Part shown: in pieces, positions 18,749 to 27,872 of the stretch | Layout of the letters: each line of letters begins with the position of its first letter | How positions within the stretch are numbered: position 1 is the first letter of the stretch | Assembly: GCF_016863275.1 (NCBI RefSeq) | Contig: NZ_BOOO01000022.1 | Span: 1-64,000, forward strand | Length of the DNA stretch: 64,000 nt | Source of the DNA: Planotetraspora mira | GTDB taxonomy: Bacteria; Actinomycetota; Actinomycetes; Streptosporangiales; Streptosporangiaceae | Direction of reading: 5' to 3' | The notes under the pieces: model-generated | Told to the model about the DNA's origin: nothing | Databases searched by the model: none | The model's input: only the letters and a program-made list of their open reading frames with translations | Position numbers and translations under genes: made by a program

Positions 18749-20275
18749 TTACTGCTGGCCGGGGAGCTTGAACTTGGACGGGTCGAACCCTGGCGGAAGC
18801 TGCAGGTTGCCGAGCGCCCCGCCACGAGGCTGGGGGGTCTCCTCCGCCCCGGCTCCCGCTCCGGACTTGATCTGCCCGGCCTTGCGGGGGTCACCGCTCA
18901 CGCGGCGGCCCTTCTTGGCCTTCTGGGCCTTCTGCGCCTTGTTCCGGCCTCCTGGCATGCCCGGGATCCCCATGCCCTGGCTCATCCGCTTCATCATCTT
19001 CTGCGCTTCGAAGAAGCGGACCACGAGGCCGCTCACCTCGGTGACGGTCACGCCGGAGCCCTTCGCGATGCGGGCGCGGCGCGAGCCGTTGATCAGCTTC
19101 GGCTCCGCACGCTCACCGGGGGTCATCGAGCGGATGATCGCGGCGATGCGGTCCAGATCGCGGTCGTCGACCTGGTTGAGCTGGTCCCGCATCTGCCCCA
19201 TTCCGGGCATCATGCCGAGGAGGTTCTTGATGGGGCCCATCTTGCGGACCATCATCATCTGCTCGAGGAAGTCGTCGAGCGTGAAGCCGTCCCCGGAGAC
19301 GAGCTTCTCCGCCATCTTGGCGGCTTCCTGCTCGTCGAAGGTCTTCTGCGCCTGCTCGATCAGGGTGAGGATGTCACCCATGTCGAGGATTCGGCCCGCC
19401 ATGCGGTCCGGGTGGAACGCGTCGAAGTCGGCGAGCTTCTCACCGGTCGACGCGAACATGATCGGACGGCCGGTGACATGCCGGACGGACAGGGCGGCGC
19501 CGCCGCGGGCGTCGCCGTCGAGCTTGGTGAGGACGACGCCGTCGAAGCCGACCCCGTCCATGAACGCCTGGGCGGTGCTGACGGCGTCCTGACCGATCAT
19601 CGCGTCGACCACGAACAGCACCTCGTCGGGGCTGATCGCGTCGCGGATGTCCGCGGCCTGCCGCATCAGTTCCTGGTCGATGCCCAGCCGTCCCGCGGTG
19701 TCGACGATGACCACGTCGTGCTGCTGCCGCCTGGCGTGCTCGATCGACTGCCTGGCGACCTGGACCGGGTCCCCGACTCCGTTGCCCGGCTCGGGCGCGA
19801 AGACGGCCACCTCGGCCCGCTCGGCCATGACCGACAACTGCTGGACCGCGTTGGGACGCTGGAGGTCACAGGCGACGAGCAGCGGAGCGTGTCCCTGGTC
19901 CCGCAGCCACTTGGCCAGCTTGCCCGCGAGGGTCGTCTTGCCCGAGCCCTGGAGGCCCGCGAGCATCACGACGGTGGGCGGCGTCTTGGCGTAGCGCAGC
20001 CGGCGCGTCTCACCGCCGAGGATCTCGATCAGCTCGTCATTGACGATCTTCACGACCTGCTGGGCGGGATTCAGCGCCTGGGAGACCTCGGCTCCGCGGG
20101 CCCGCTCCTTGATCCGCGCCACGAAGTCCTTGACGACCGCCAGCGCGACGTCCGCCTCGAGCAGCGCGATGCGAATCTCACGGCAGGTCGCGTCGATGTC
20201 GGCGTCGGAAAGCCTGCCTTTGGACCGAAGGGAGGAGAAGACCGAAGTCAGCCGGTCGGAAAGCGTCTCGAACAC
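18749..20275 (-). CDS. ffh: Signal recognition particle GTPase Ffh
   Basis: With 4.5S RNA, targets nascent membrane proteins to FtsY. The N domain (residues 1-90), G domain with P-loop GLQGSGKTTLAGKLAKWL, DTAGRL, TKLDGDARGGAALS, and the ALNPAQQVVKIVNDEL region are all visible. The Met-rich M domain (FLEQMMMVRKMGPIKNLLGMMPGM, MMKRMSQGMGIPGMPGG) binds the signal sequence, with the RNA-binding SRRARIAKGSG motif. It is 508 residues with a flexible Lys/Gly tail. The start is GTG at 20275. Confidence 0.97.
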   Translation of the reverse strand: MFETLSDRLTSVFSSLRSKGRLSDADIDATCREIRIALLEADVALAVVKDFVARIKERARGAEVSQALNPAQQVVKIVNDELIEILGGETRRLRYAKTPPTVVMLAGLQGSGKTTLAGKLAKWLRDQGHAPLLVACDLQRPNAVQQLSVMAERAEVAVFAPEPGNGVGDPVQVARQSIEHARRQQHDVVIVDTAGRLGIDQELMRQAADIRDAISPDEVLFVVDAMIGQDAVSTAQAFMDGVGFDGVVLTKLDGDARGGAALSVRHVTGRPIMFASTGEKLADFDAFHPDRMAGRILDMGDILTLIEQAQKTFDEQEAAKMAEKLVSGDGFTLDDFLEQMMMVRKMGPIKNLLGMMPGMGQMRDQLNQVDDRDLDRIAAIIRSMTPGERAEPKLINGSRRARIAKGSGVTVTEVSGLVVRFFEAQKMMKRMSQGMGIPGMPGGRNKAQKAQKAKKGRRVSGDPRKAGQIKSGAGAGAEETPQPRGGALGNLQLPPGFDPSKFKLPGQQ

Positions 20276-20489
20276 GTGATTGGCCAGCCTCGAAGCAAGT
20301 GAACAGTCGGTGGACTAAGCGTCGCGTCCCCCAGCCTATCCGTCCAGACGGCCTGCGCGCCCGGGCCGCCGCGATCACGTCGTCTGCCGCAGGCGCCTTG
20401 GACGGGAGCCGGCACGGTCTGGCGAGGCCTCCGCGGATGGAGAATCGCGACGCCGGCGAGCAGTCAGGAGCAGGAACGCGCCTCCGGAG

Positions 20490-21962
20490 TCAGCGGCTCT
20501 TTCTGGCATAGAGGGCGAGACGGGTATCGCCGAACGATCTGTTCGACACGAGCTTGAAGGCGCGGCGGAGCTCGACGAAACGCGGGTCCCCGATGTTCCT
20601 CGGCCCGGCAGGGGGTGCGATCAGCCACACCCGATCCAGGCCGGCGGCCGCCGCCGTGAACTGGGCAGCCGTCCGCGGTTCGTACATCCCCGGCTCATTG
20701 GTCAGATCGGTCAGATGCCGGAAGGGCTCCTCATACACGGTCGCGAACAAGCGGTACCGCTGTGGGACGAACAGGACGCCGTCGCCCGATTGCTGTTCCG
20801 CACCGAGCACCGCGGCCAGTGACCGCAGGTCGTCCGGGCGGCTCGCCGGTTCGCGGATCTCCACGTGAGAGCTGAAGGTCAATGCCCCGACCACGACGAA
20901 AGCGATGATCGGGACGGCGATGTGCCCACGAAGCGACGTGGTGACCGCGTGCAGGCCGATTCCCGCGAGCAGCGCGATGGCCGGGACCACGAAGAGCACG
21001 TAGCGCGGGTCGAAGACCGGATACACCTGCGAGATCAGGAACGACGCCAGAACCGGAGCGAACGCCCACAGGGCCACGATCGGCGTCCGGCGGGACCACC
21101 ACACACCACAGGCCGCCAGTGCGAACAGGACCACGGCTGCCGGGACGTTGCCGGCGACCTCCCGCAAAAATGCGGCCAGGTCGCCGAGATCTGGCCGGCC
21201 GAGCCAGAACAGCTGCGTCTCACGCTGCCCCGAGGCCACGACCACGAGTGGCAGCAGTGCGATTCCGGCCCCTGCGATGGCGAGGACCCAGGGCAGGACA
21301 CGGCGGGGCCGGGCCGTCCATACGGCGACGGCGTGGACGCCGACCAGCAGCAGAGCGTAGAGGTGGAACCATCCGAGCACGGCGATACTTGCCGCATATG
21401 CGATATATCGCCGCCTTGAAGGCGTCTCCAGCGCGTCGACCAGCAGCCACGTGGCCAGTACGGCGACGAGGCTGACGATGGCGTAGCTCCTGGTCTCCTG
21501 GGCGTACCGGTCGGCCATGGGCAGCAGCGCGTAGAGGAGGCCTCCGTACAGACCGGCCAGCGGTCCGGCGAGCCGGCGGCCCAGCACGGCGATTCCATAC
21601 GCGGCGGCGGCGAACGCGATCAGCGACGGAAGGCGCAGGAGGAACTCGGATCCTCCGAAAGCGGCGAACGGTCGCAGAAGCAGGTAGTAGAGGGCGTGGA
21701 CGGCGTCCAGGTCCCCCACCAACTGCCGCATGTACGACAACGGGGAACGGGCGACGACCGCGCTCACGGACTCGTCTCGCCACAGGGAGGGAACGGTGAT
21801 CCCCCACCCACCGATCGCGAGTGCGGCGAGGGCGGGCACCCACACGGAGGCCGCCCTCAGGCGGCGCCGCCCCGGCTCCTCGAACGATGGGCCTTCTGCG
21901 CTCCCCTGCGGAGGAGTCCCGGCGGCGGGAGTGCGCGGAATCGAGTCCCAAACGCTAGTCAT
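20490..21962 (-). CDS. Polytopic glycosyltransferase, GT39/mannosyltransferase-like
   Basis: A membrane enzyme of 490 residues with about 10-12 hydrophobic helices. After the first helix comes WRDESVSAVVARSPLSYMRQL, a D-E acidic pair like that of lipid-linked GT-C glycosyltransferases, followed by DAVHALYYLLLRPF. The DRYAQETRSYA loop is typical of this branch. The C-terminal 120 residues are soluble and extracytoplasmic. It probably transfers a sugar from a polyprenyl phosphate to a cell-surface acceptor; sugar and acceptor are unknown. It starts 70 bp after cvnD but a hairpin lies between, so co-transcription is uncertain. Confidence 0.75.
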   Translation of the reverse strand: MTSVWDSIPRTPAAGTPPQGSAEGPSFEEPGRRRLRAASVWVPALAALAIGGWGITVPSLWRDESVSAVVARSPLSYMRQLVGDLDAVHALYYLLLRPFAAFGGSEFLLRLPSLIAFAAAAYGIAVLGRRLAGPLAGLYGGLLYALLPMADRYAQETRSYAIVSLVAVLATWLLVDALETPSRRRYIAYAASIAVLGWFHLYALLLVGVHAVAVWTARPRRVLPWVLAIAGAGIALLPLVVVASGQRETQLFWLGRPDLGDLAAFLREVAGNVPAAVVLFALAACGVWWSRRTPIVALWAFAPVLASFLISQVYPVFDPRYVLFVVPAIALLAGIGLHAVTTSLRGHIAVPIIAFVVVGALTFSSHVEIREPASRPDDLRSLAAVLGAEQQSGDGVLFVPQRYRLFATVYEEPFRHLTDLTNEPGMYEPRTAAQFTAAAAGLDRVWLIAPPAGPRNIGDPRFVELRRAFKLVSNRSFGDTRLALYARKSR

Positions 21963-21992
21963 GCAGGAACAATATCGGACAAGATCACCCCT

Positions 21993-22020
21993 GCCCGGAG
22001 CGCGCGCTCTCGGCCCGGGC
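21993..22020 (-). terminator. GC hairpin after first conservon
   Basis: GCCCGG (21993-21998) and CCGGGC (22015-22020) enclose a self-complementary GAGCGCGCGCTC. No U-run follows. It may separate the conservon from the glycosyltransferase gene. Confidence 0.3.
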
Positions 22021-22032
22021 GTCGGTCGACGA

Positions 22033-22623
22033 CTACGCGCGGTTCCCGTCGGGGACGGCGACCCGCATGGTCAGCGCGTGCTCGACCAGCGTGATGAGCG
22101 TGCCCTTGACCGAGTCCCTGTTGCGGGCGTCGGTCCGGACGACCGGAACGTGCGAGGACAGGGTGAGCGCCTCGCGAACCTCGTTCTCGCTGTGCGGGTG
22201 GTGCCCGCCGAAGCCGTTCAGGCCCACCACGAACGGCAGTTGGGCTTCTTCGAAATAGTCCACCGCGGGGAAACTGTCGGCGAGCCGCCGTGTGTCCACC
22301 AGCACCACGGCGCCGATCGCACCGCGCACCAGGTCATCCCACATGAACCAAAATCGGTGCTGGCCAGGCGTTCCGAACAAATAAAGGATCAAATCCTGAT
22401 CCAGCGACACGCGGCCGAAGTCCATCGCCACCGTCGTCGTGGTCTTGTGCGGCGTCAATCCGACATCGTCGATGCCCGCAGAGGCGTCGGTCATCACCGC
22501 CTCGGTCGTCAACGGGACGATCTCCGACACCGCTCCGACGAAGGTGGTCTTGCCCACACCGAAACCACCCGCAACGACGATCTTCGTCGAAGTCAGCCCA
22601 CGACTAGAGCCTGCGAAGTCCAC
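22033..22623 (-). CDS. cvnD: Conservon GTPase CvnD (copy 1)
   Basis: Small Ras-like/MglA-related GTPase of the cvnABCD system. P-loop GGFGVGKTTFVGAVSE and the switch II region FGTPGQHRFWFMWDD are intact. The usual NKxD specificity motif is replaced by GLNGFGG, a known oddity of this family. In Streptomyces, CvnD proteins act with CvnA-C at the membrane in signalling that affects development and antibiotic production. The start is GTG at 22623 inside the cvnC end (20-nt overlap). It is 196 residues and highly similar to copy 2 at 26930-27514. Confidence 0.92.
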   Translation of the reverse strand: MDFAGSSRGLTSTKIVVAGGFGVGKTTFVGAVSEIVPLTTEAVMTDASAGIDDVGLTPHKTTTTVAMDFGRVSLDQDLILYLFGTPGQHRFWFMWDDLVRGAIGAVVLVDTRRLADSFPAVDYFEEAQLPFVVGLNGFGGHHPHSENEVREALTLSSHVPVVRTDARNRDSVKGTLITLVEHALTMRVAVPDGNRA

Positions 22624-23050
22624 TGAGCACCCTTTCCAGCAAGTTCAGATCCGGCTTACCCGCGTCCAGCTGCGGCTGGTGCACGTGCACCAGCCCTTCC
22701 GCCGCCATGTCCCCGACCACCACGCGCACCACGCCCAGCGGCATCCGCAGCAGAGCGGAGATCTCCGCCACCGACCGCACCTGACGGCAAAGCGAGCTGA
22801 TCGCCTGACGCTCCGGGGTCAGGATGGACAGATCCTGGTGAATCGACGTGGCGGAGGACACGAGTGCCTCCATGGCGAGCTGGAGGCGAGCTGCAGTCCG
22901 CCCCCCGGTCACTGCATAGGGGCGCACCAGAGAGCTACGCTCCGGCGAAGGGGGCGGGGTCGATTGACCCGGGTTCGTGCTGCCGCCGTAGTACCGGTGG
23001 GCGTCGTCCACCGGCGGATATGGCTCATTGCTCCAGCCGCCGCCTGCCAC
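22604..23050 (-). CDS. cvnC: Conservon DUF742 protein CvnC (copy 1)
   Basis: DUF742 protein, 148 residues. The N-terminal 45 residues are Pro/Ser-rich and disordered. The conserved part begins at LVRPYAVTGGRT and has a winged-helix-like segment (VRSVAEISALLRMPLGVVRVVVGDM) ending in PDLNLLERVLSGLRRL. DNA binding has not been established for this family and is not assumed here. It overlaps cvnD. Confidence 0.9.
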   Translation of the reverse strand: MAGGGWSNEPYPPVDDAHRYYGGSTNPGQSTPPPSPERSSLVRPYAVTGGRTAARLQLAMEALVSSATSIHQDLSILTPERQAISSLCRQVRSVAEISALLRMPLGVVRVVVGDMAAEGLVHVHQPQLDAGKPDLNLLERVLSGLRRL

Positions 23051-23158
23051 AACGTCCTCCTGACCTGCTCGTGCTCGCTCGGGAACTCACTGACCCCCTG
23101 GCCGCCTCGCTTTCAGGCCACTTTCCCCGCCCTAGGCTCGGCCGCTTCGAACCACCTG

Positions 23159-23581
23159 TCACCTGGGATGAGACGACTGAAGCTCGGCGCGAACCGCCGG
23201 CGTCAGCACCTGACCCGCACGCTCGACCAGCAAGGTCATCTGGTACGCGACCAAACCCATGTCGGAGTCGGCCGAGGCCAGCACCGCGAGACAGGATCCG
23301 TCGCTGATCGACATGATCAGCAGCAGGCCCCGCTGCATCTCGACCACCGTCTGGGTCACGGGGCCGCCTTCGAAGACCCGGGAGGCTCCCTGGGTCAAGC
23401 TGATCAAACCCGCGGCCACCGCGGCCAGTTGATCCGCCCGGTCCTTCGGAAACCCGTCGGAGTACGCCAACGGCAACCCGTCCGACGACACCACCACGGT
23501 GTGCGCCACTCCAGGCACGTTATTGACGAAATCGGTGATCAACCAGTTGATGCCGCGTGCGGCCTGGCTCATTTCCCTCAT
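23159..23581 (-). CDS. cvnB: Conservon roadblock/LC7 protein CvnB (copy 1)
   Basis: Roadblock/LC7 domain of 140 residues, related to MglB, a GTPase-activating partner of small GTPases. Seen: NWLITDFVNNVPGVAHTVVVSSDGLPLA, ADQLAAVAAGLISLTQGASRVF, and GLVAYQMTLLVERAGQVLTP. The ATG at 23581 overlaps the cvnA stop by 4 nt (ATGA), as copy 2 also does; an internal ATG at 23572 is possible. It likely acts on CvnD. Confidence 0.92.
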   Translation of the reverse strand: MREMSQAARGINWLITDFVNNVPGVAHTVVVSSDGLPLAYSDGFPKDRADQLAAVAAGLISLTQGASRVFEGGPVTQTVVEMQRGLLLIMSISDGSCLAVLASADSDMGLVAYQMTLLVERAGQVLTPAVRAELQSSHPR

Positions 23582-26500
23582 CGGTCCTCCTTCTCAGTGC
23601 CGTGGGCACCGTTCTCACCCAGTGGCACCGCCCCGGGGTAGCCCATTTCCTCGTTCGCGTCTCCCTTGGCGGCCGCCCGGGCCTGCCTGACTCCCTGCTG
23701 GAAGCTGGAGAGCCTGCTCCGCACCCGATCGGGCGAGAGCACGGGCGGGGGGGAGGCCACGGGAGTCGCGACAGACTCGGTTGAGGAGGCGGTGGCCGAG
23801 CCGGGCACCAGGTTCGCCTTGGGCACACGCTTGGGCAGCCCCGAAGCGGTCACGCCTCCGAGCGCGGGCTCGCTGGCGGCCTTGGCCGCCTGCCAGCCTG
23901 CGTCGGCCGGGGAGGACCATGCCTTGTTCTCCACCGGATCGACGCTGGAGTCCGTCTTCTCGATCTGCGTGTCAACCTTCTTGAACCAGTCGGACTCCAC
24001 AGCCGCGAAGATCGGCAAGAACTCCTCCTCCGCCTCCATTGGCGAGGTCCGCACCACAGGCAGCGGACCCGTGTTGTCGACATCCCCGTTGAACGGGCCT
24101 CGGCCGGGCCGTCCCGACCAGCCGCCGTTGTCCTGCTGCTGTTGCGCCGGCCACGACCCGCTTCCCGGAGGGGGCAGATGCCCCGGCCACGGCGTGTCCA
24201 CCGGAGCCTCGCCGACCCGGGCCTGCCCGAAGGTGTTCGGCTCGAACGAACTCCGGTCGAAGGCGCCGGAATCGAACGGGTTGTGCGCGAACGGATCCGG
24301 CTCGGGACCACGCTCGAAGGGGGTGGGGTCGAAGGGATCGCGCGTGAACGGATCCTGCTCCCTGCCGCGTTCGAACGGCGTGGGGTCGAACGGATCGCGG
24401 GCGAAGGTCTCGAACGGCCCGCGCTCGAGACCGCCGCTCCTGGCCACGCTGGGCTCGTCCGCTCCGTACACGGGCGTCCGCGGCATCGCCTCGAACGGGG
24501 TGGGGCTGGCGAGAGCCGGCGCACCGAACGACGGGGCGCCGAGCTGGCCGGCGCCGCCCACGGCGGGCATCGGGCTGGTCAGCTCGGGCTGGGGCATACC
24601 CGGGTAGGCGGGGCCCGCGGCGGCGAGCAACGATTCGGGCAGCAGGACCATGGCGGTGAGGCCGCCGGACTCCTGCGGCCGCATCTGCACCCGGATGCCG
24701 TGGCGGAGCGCCAGGCGGCCGACCACGAACAGGCCCATTCGGCGGGAGACGGAGACGTCGACGACCGGCGGGTTGGCGAGGCGGTGGTTCGCCTGGGCCA
24801 GCTCGTCGCCCGACATGCCGATGCCCATGTCGCTGACCGAGATGATCAGGCCGCCGCCGTCGATGCGATTGCTGGCCACGGTGACCTTGGTCTCGCCCGA
24901 CGAGAACGCGATCGCGTTCTCGACCAGCTCGGCCACGAGGTGGACGACGTCGTTGACGGACTGTCCGACCACCGCCACGCCGGACTGCACCTGGAGGTCC
25001 ACCCGCTCGTAGTTCTCGACCTCCGACAACGAGGCGCGGACCACGTCCACGACCGGGACCGGCTGGCCCCAGCGCCGTGCGGGTTCCTGACCGGCGAGGA
25101 CCAGGAGGTTCTCACTGTTGCGGCGCATGCGCGTCGCCAGGTGGTCGAGCTTGAACAGGTTGCCGAGCCGCTGCTCGTCCTGCTCGCCCTGCTCCAGGCC
25201 GTCGATCAGCGACAGTTGCCGCTCGACCAGGGTCTGCGTACGGCGGGACAGGTTGACGAACATCGAGTTGACGTTGCTGCGCAGGCGGGCCTCGTCACCC
25301 GCCAGGCGTACGGCTTCGCGGTGGACCTCGTCGAAGGCCCGGGCGACTTCACCGATCTCGTCGCGGGCGACCACGCCGATCGGGGTGATGACCGGAGCCT
25401 CACTCGCCTCACCGGCCTCACGCAGCTTCTGGACCATGTCGGGCAGACGCCGTCCGGCGATCTCCAGGGCCTCCCGGCGCAGGCGGCGCAGCGGCCCCAC
25501 GAGCGACCGCGCGACACCGGTGGTGAACAGCAGGACCGCGATCAGCAGCGCGGCCACGGCCACGCCGACGATGATCGCCCGCTGCTGCTCGTCGTCCTTC
25601 AGCGTCGCACTCCTGGCGACGATCGATGCGGTGAGCTTGGTCTCGACGGACCGCATCCGGTTGATGGGGTCCGACACGGAGTCGAACCACTCGCGGTTCT
25701 CGTCCCTGGTCGTGGAGTCGAGATTCTCGAGCGAGAAGCCGGCGTTGGCACGGTCGAGCACGAGGGTGCGGAGGAATTCCGCCTGGTCGACCTTGTTACC
25801 GGTGACGGTGTTGTCGAACTCGGCCCGTTCCTGAGTGGTCGCACTCTTGCGGAAGGCCTTCAGCTCGCTGTCCTCAGCGGAAACGGCACCGAGGAAGTCC
25901 TGCAGCTGTGTCTGGTCGAACCGATGGGCCGGCAGGACGGTCGCCAGCAGTCCCCGCTGGAGGGAGAGGCTCTCCTTGGCCTTGGCGAGGGCCGCCAGGG
26001 TGACCGACGCCGCGGCCAGGTTGTCGTCCTGCGTGCCCTTGGCGAGCTCGTCCTGCAACGCCAGAAGGTCGTCGACGACGAGGGTGTACTGGGTGATCAC
26101 AGCGCCGGGGAGAAGCGTTCCTCGAACGGCCTGTTCGCGGAGCGGCTCGAGGCTGTCGAGCTTGCCGATGATGTGCTCGACCTCGTCGCCGGCGCGCCCT
26201 CCGACCTTGGACCGGAGGCTGGTGGCGAGCTGCCGGACGGACGTGGCCGCCTTGTCCACCTTGCCGATCTGGGTGGTCACCGTCGCGGTGGTCTTCTCCG
26301 TCCGGCCGACGGTGGCGTTCCATGCCGCCCGGTCCCGCTCGGTCTGAAGCTCATGCGTGAGCACGGCAACGGTGTCGACGAGCCGCGCCAGGTCGTTGAC
26401 CTGCTGATAGTCGGCGGCCGTGTTGACCGAGGTGAGCACGCGCAGACCACCGAGCAGGAGCGCCGCAAGGGTGGGAACGAGAATCAGCGCGACGAGCCTG

Positions 26501-26610
26501 GACCGCACACGCCAGTTCCTTAACCGGAAGCGGCTGCCCTCGCCGGGATCGCGCTCAGCCGGAACACCGTTCCTCGGGCCCTGATCACTCCGGGGGTCTT
26601 TGGTCCTCAC
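23578..26610 (-). CDS. cvnA: Conservon sensor kinase-like protein CvnA (copy 1), NIT domain
   Basis: Membrane sensor of about 1010 residues. Helix 1 (LVALILVPTLAALLLGGLRVL) is followed by an extracytoplasmic nitrate/nitrite-sensing (NIT-type) helical domain to about residue 340. A second helix (IIVGVAVAALLIAVLLFTTGV), a HAMP-like region, a DHp-like DHLATRMRRNSENLLVLAG and an ATPase domain (LVAELVENAIAFS N-box, VSDMGIGMS G-box) follow. The C-terminal 330 residues are low complexity with two 19-residue repeats (RDPFDPTPFERG units, 24286-24399), then a conserved GLPKRVPKANLVPGS. The GTG at 26610 with GAGAGG upstream is chosen. Kinase activity of CvnA proteins is not firmly established. Confidence 0.9.
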   Translation of the reverse strand: MRTKDPRSDQGPRNGVPAERDPGEGSRFRLRNWRVRSRLVALILVPTLAALLLGGLRVLTSVNTAADYQQVNDLARLVDTVAVLTHELQTERDRAAWNATVGRTEKTTATVTTQIGKVDKAATSVRQLATSLRSKVGGRAGDEVEHIIGKLDSLEPLREQAVRGTLLPGAVITQYTLVVDDLLALQDELAKGTQDDNLAAASVTLAALAKAKESLSLQRGLLATVLPAHRFDQTQLQDFLGAVSAEDSELKAFRKSATTQERAEFDNTVTGNKVDQAEFLRTLVLDRANAGFSLENLDSTTRDENREWFDSVSDPINRMRSVETKLTASIVARSATLKDDEQQRAIIVGVAVAALLIAVLLFTTGVARSLVGPLRRLRREALEIAGRRLPDMVQKLREAGEASEAPVITPIGVVARDEIGEVARAFDEVHREAVRLAGDEARLRSNVNSMFVNLSRRTQTLVERQLSLIDGLEQGEQDEQRLGNLFKLDHLATRMRRNSENLLVLAGQEPARRWGQPVPVVDVVRASLSEVENYERVDLQVQSGVAVVGQSVNDVVHLVAELVENAIAFSSGETKVTVASNRIDGGGLIISVSDMGIGMSGDELAQANHRLANPPVVDVSVSRRMGLFVVGRLALRHGIRVQMRPQESGGLTAMVLLPESLLAAAGPAYPGMPQPELTSPMPAVGGAGQLGAPSFGAPALASPTPFEAMPRTPVYGADEPSVARSGGLERGPFETFARDPFDPTPFERGREQDPFTRDPFDPTPFERGPEPDPFAHNPFDSGAFDRSSFEPNTFGQARVGEAPVDTPWPGHLPPPGSGSWPAQQQQDNGGWSGRPGRGPFNGDVDNTGPLPVVRTSPMEAEEEFLPIFAAVESDWFKKVDTQIEKTDSSVDPVENKAWSSPADAGWQAAKAASEPALGGVTASGLPKRVPKANLVPGSATASSTESVATPVASPPPVLSPDRVRSRLSSFQQGVRQARAAAKGDANEEMGYPGAVPLGENGAHGTEKEDR
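24286..24399 (-). repeat. 57-bp tandem duplication in cvnA tail
   Basis: Two adjacent 57-bp units (24343-24399 and 24286-24342) encode 19-residue repeats starting RDPFDPTPFERG. A third degenerate unit (HNPFDSGAFDRS) follows. It lies in the disordered cytosolic tail. Confidence 0.75.
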
Positions 26611-26929
26611 AGGCTTTCGAACCTCTCGCCGTATGTGCGCGCGGTGGGAAGACTCTCCACGAGTGTGACAGACGAGACACCAGAGACTTCCCGCGGGCGA
26701 GGGTAATTGCAGCACACCGACACCAGCGAGGCCAACCGAACACCCGTGCCTAAATAGCCTAAAGCGGGATGTGTATGGCGTTAATTGGTCAAATATCAGG
26801 CTGTCTTTATTAGCAAATTGTGCCCCGCCGGCAAGGAGGTCACTCCTCCGAGAACGAAGAAGGGCGGCGCCTTGTCAGGCGCCGCCCTTGAAACCTCCGC
26901 GCCCGTGGCGCGGAACGCGTCCAGAACCC
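26611..26929. other. Spacer between the two conservons
   Basis: No gene seen. It holds the terminator of conservon 2 (26860-26889) and, in an AT-richer stretch at about 26750-26830, the likely promoter of conservon 1 on the minus strand. TTGACC occurs there (rc of 26787-26792) but a matching -10 at normal spacing is not clear. Confidence 0.5.
26860..26889 (-). terminator. Terminator after conservon 2
   Basis: A 12-bp stem: AAGGGCGGCGCC (26860-26871) with 26878-26889, 6-nt loop. The minus strand continues CTTCTTCGTTCT, moderately U-rich. It lies 40 bp after the cvnD stop. Confidence 0.75.
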
Positions 26930-27514
26930 TCAGAGAGCCCGGCCGTACGCCGCGCGAACCGTCAGAACGTACTCCACCAGGTTGATGAGCGTCGACTTCA
27001 CCGCATCCCTCGACCGCGCGTCCGTGCGCACGACGGGAACGTGCGGCGGAAGGGACAGAGCCTCCCGGACCTCGTCCTCCGTGTGGACGAAGCTGCCGTC
27101 CCAGCCGTTCAACGCGACCAGGAAGGGCAACTGCGCCTCCTCGAAGTAGTCGATCGCCGGGAAGCAGTCCGCCAGCCGGCGGCTGTCCACGAGCACGACG
27201 GCCCCGATGGCACCCCGGACGAGGTCGTCCCACATGAACCAGAACCGGTGCTGGCCGGGGGTCCCGAACAGGTACAGGATCAGGTCCTGGTCCAGCGAGA
27301 GACGGCCGAAGTCCATGGCGACCGTGGTCGTCGTCTTGTTCGGTGTGAGTCCGAGGTCGTCGATTCCCGCGCTGGCGTCGGTCATCACGGCCTCGGTCGT
27401 CAGGGGAAGGATCTCCGAGACGGCCCCGACGAAGGTCGTCTTCCCCACGCCGAACCCACCCGCGACGACGATCTTCGTCGAGGTCAGACCACGGCTAGAG
27501 CCTGCGTAGTCCAC
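26930..27514 (-). CDS. cvnD: Conservon GTPase CvnD (copy 2)
   Basis: Small GTPase of 194 residues with P-loop GGFGVGKTTFVGAVSE and switch II FGTPGQHRFWFMWDD. The base-specificity position reads ALNGWDG rather than NKxD. It is nearly identical to copy 1 over residues 1-120, which supports a tandem duplication of the conservon or strong constraint. GTG start at 27514, overlapping cvnC by 20 nt exactly as in copy 1. A terminator follows. Confidence 0.92.
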   Translation of the reverse strand: MDYAGSSRGLTSTKIVVAGGFGVGKTTFVGAVSEILPLTTEAVMTDASAGIDDLGLTPNKTTTTVAMDFGRLSLDQDLILYLFGTPGQHRFWFMWDDLVRGAIGAVVLVDSRRLADCFPAIDYFEEAQLPFLVALNGWDGSFVHTEDEVREALSLPPHVPVVRTDARSRDAVKSTLINLVEYVLTVRAAYGRAL

Positions 27515-27854
27515 TGAGCACCCTTTCGAGCAGGTTGAGGTCTGGCTGTCCCTGGCTGAGCTGCGGCATGTGCAGCCGGACCAGACCCTCGTCGGCCATG
27601 TCGGCGATGAGCACCCTGGCCACGCCGAGCGGGACCCGCAGCAACGCCGAGATCTCCGCGACCGATCGTACGGAACGGCACAACATCATGATCGATTCCT
27701 GCTCAGGGGTGAGCAGGGAGTATTCGTCGCTCATCAAGGCCACCGATGATACGAGCGTTTCCATCGCCATGTGATAACGCGGCTCGGAACGCCCGCCGGT
27801 GACGGCGTACGGACGGAACAGAGGCTCGTCCTCTGTCCCGTCAGAACCGCGCAT
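27495..27854 (-). CDS. cvnC: Conservon DUF742 protein CvnC (copy 2)
   Basis: DUF742 protein of 119 residues with LFRPYAVTGGRSEPRYHMAME, VRSVAEISALLRVPLGVARVLIADM and the same end, PDLNLLERVLSGLRRL, as copy 1. It lacks most of the Pro-rich N-terminal extension of copy 1. It follows cvnB by 18 bp and overlaps cvnD. Confidence 0.92.
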   Translation of the reverse strand: MRGSDGTEDEPLFRPYAVTGGRSEPRYHMAMETLVSSVALMSDEYSLLTPEQESIMMLCRSVRSVAEISALLRVPLGVARVLIADMADEGLVRLHMPQLSQGQPDLNLLERVLSGLRRL

Positions 27855-27872
27855 ACCCCTCTCCGGCGGTGA

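Noticed and set aside
24142-26523. Open frame of 793 codons opposite cvnA1
   Set aside because: It mirrors the real gene; in high-GC DNA the antisense frame often stays open. The translation is His/Arg/Asp-rich low complexity with no domain.
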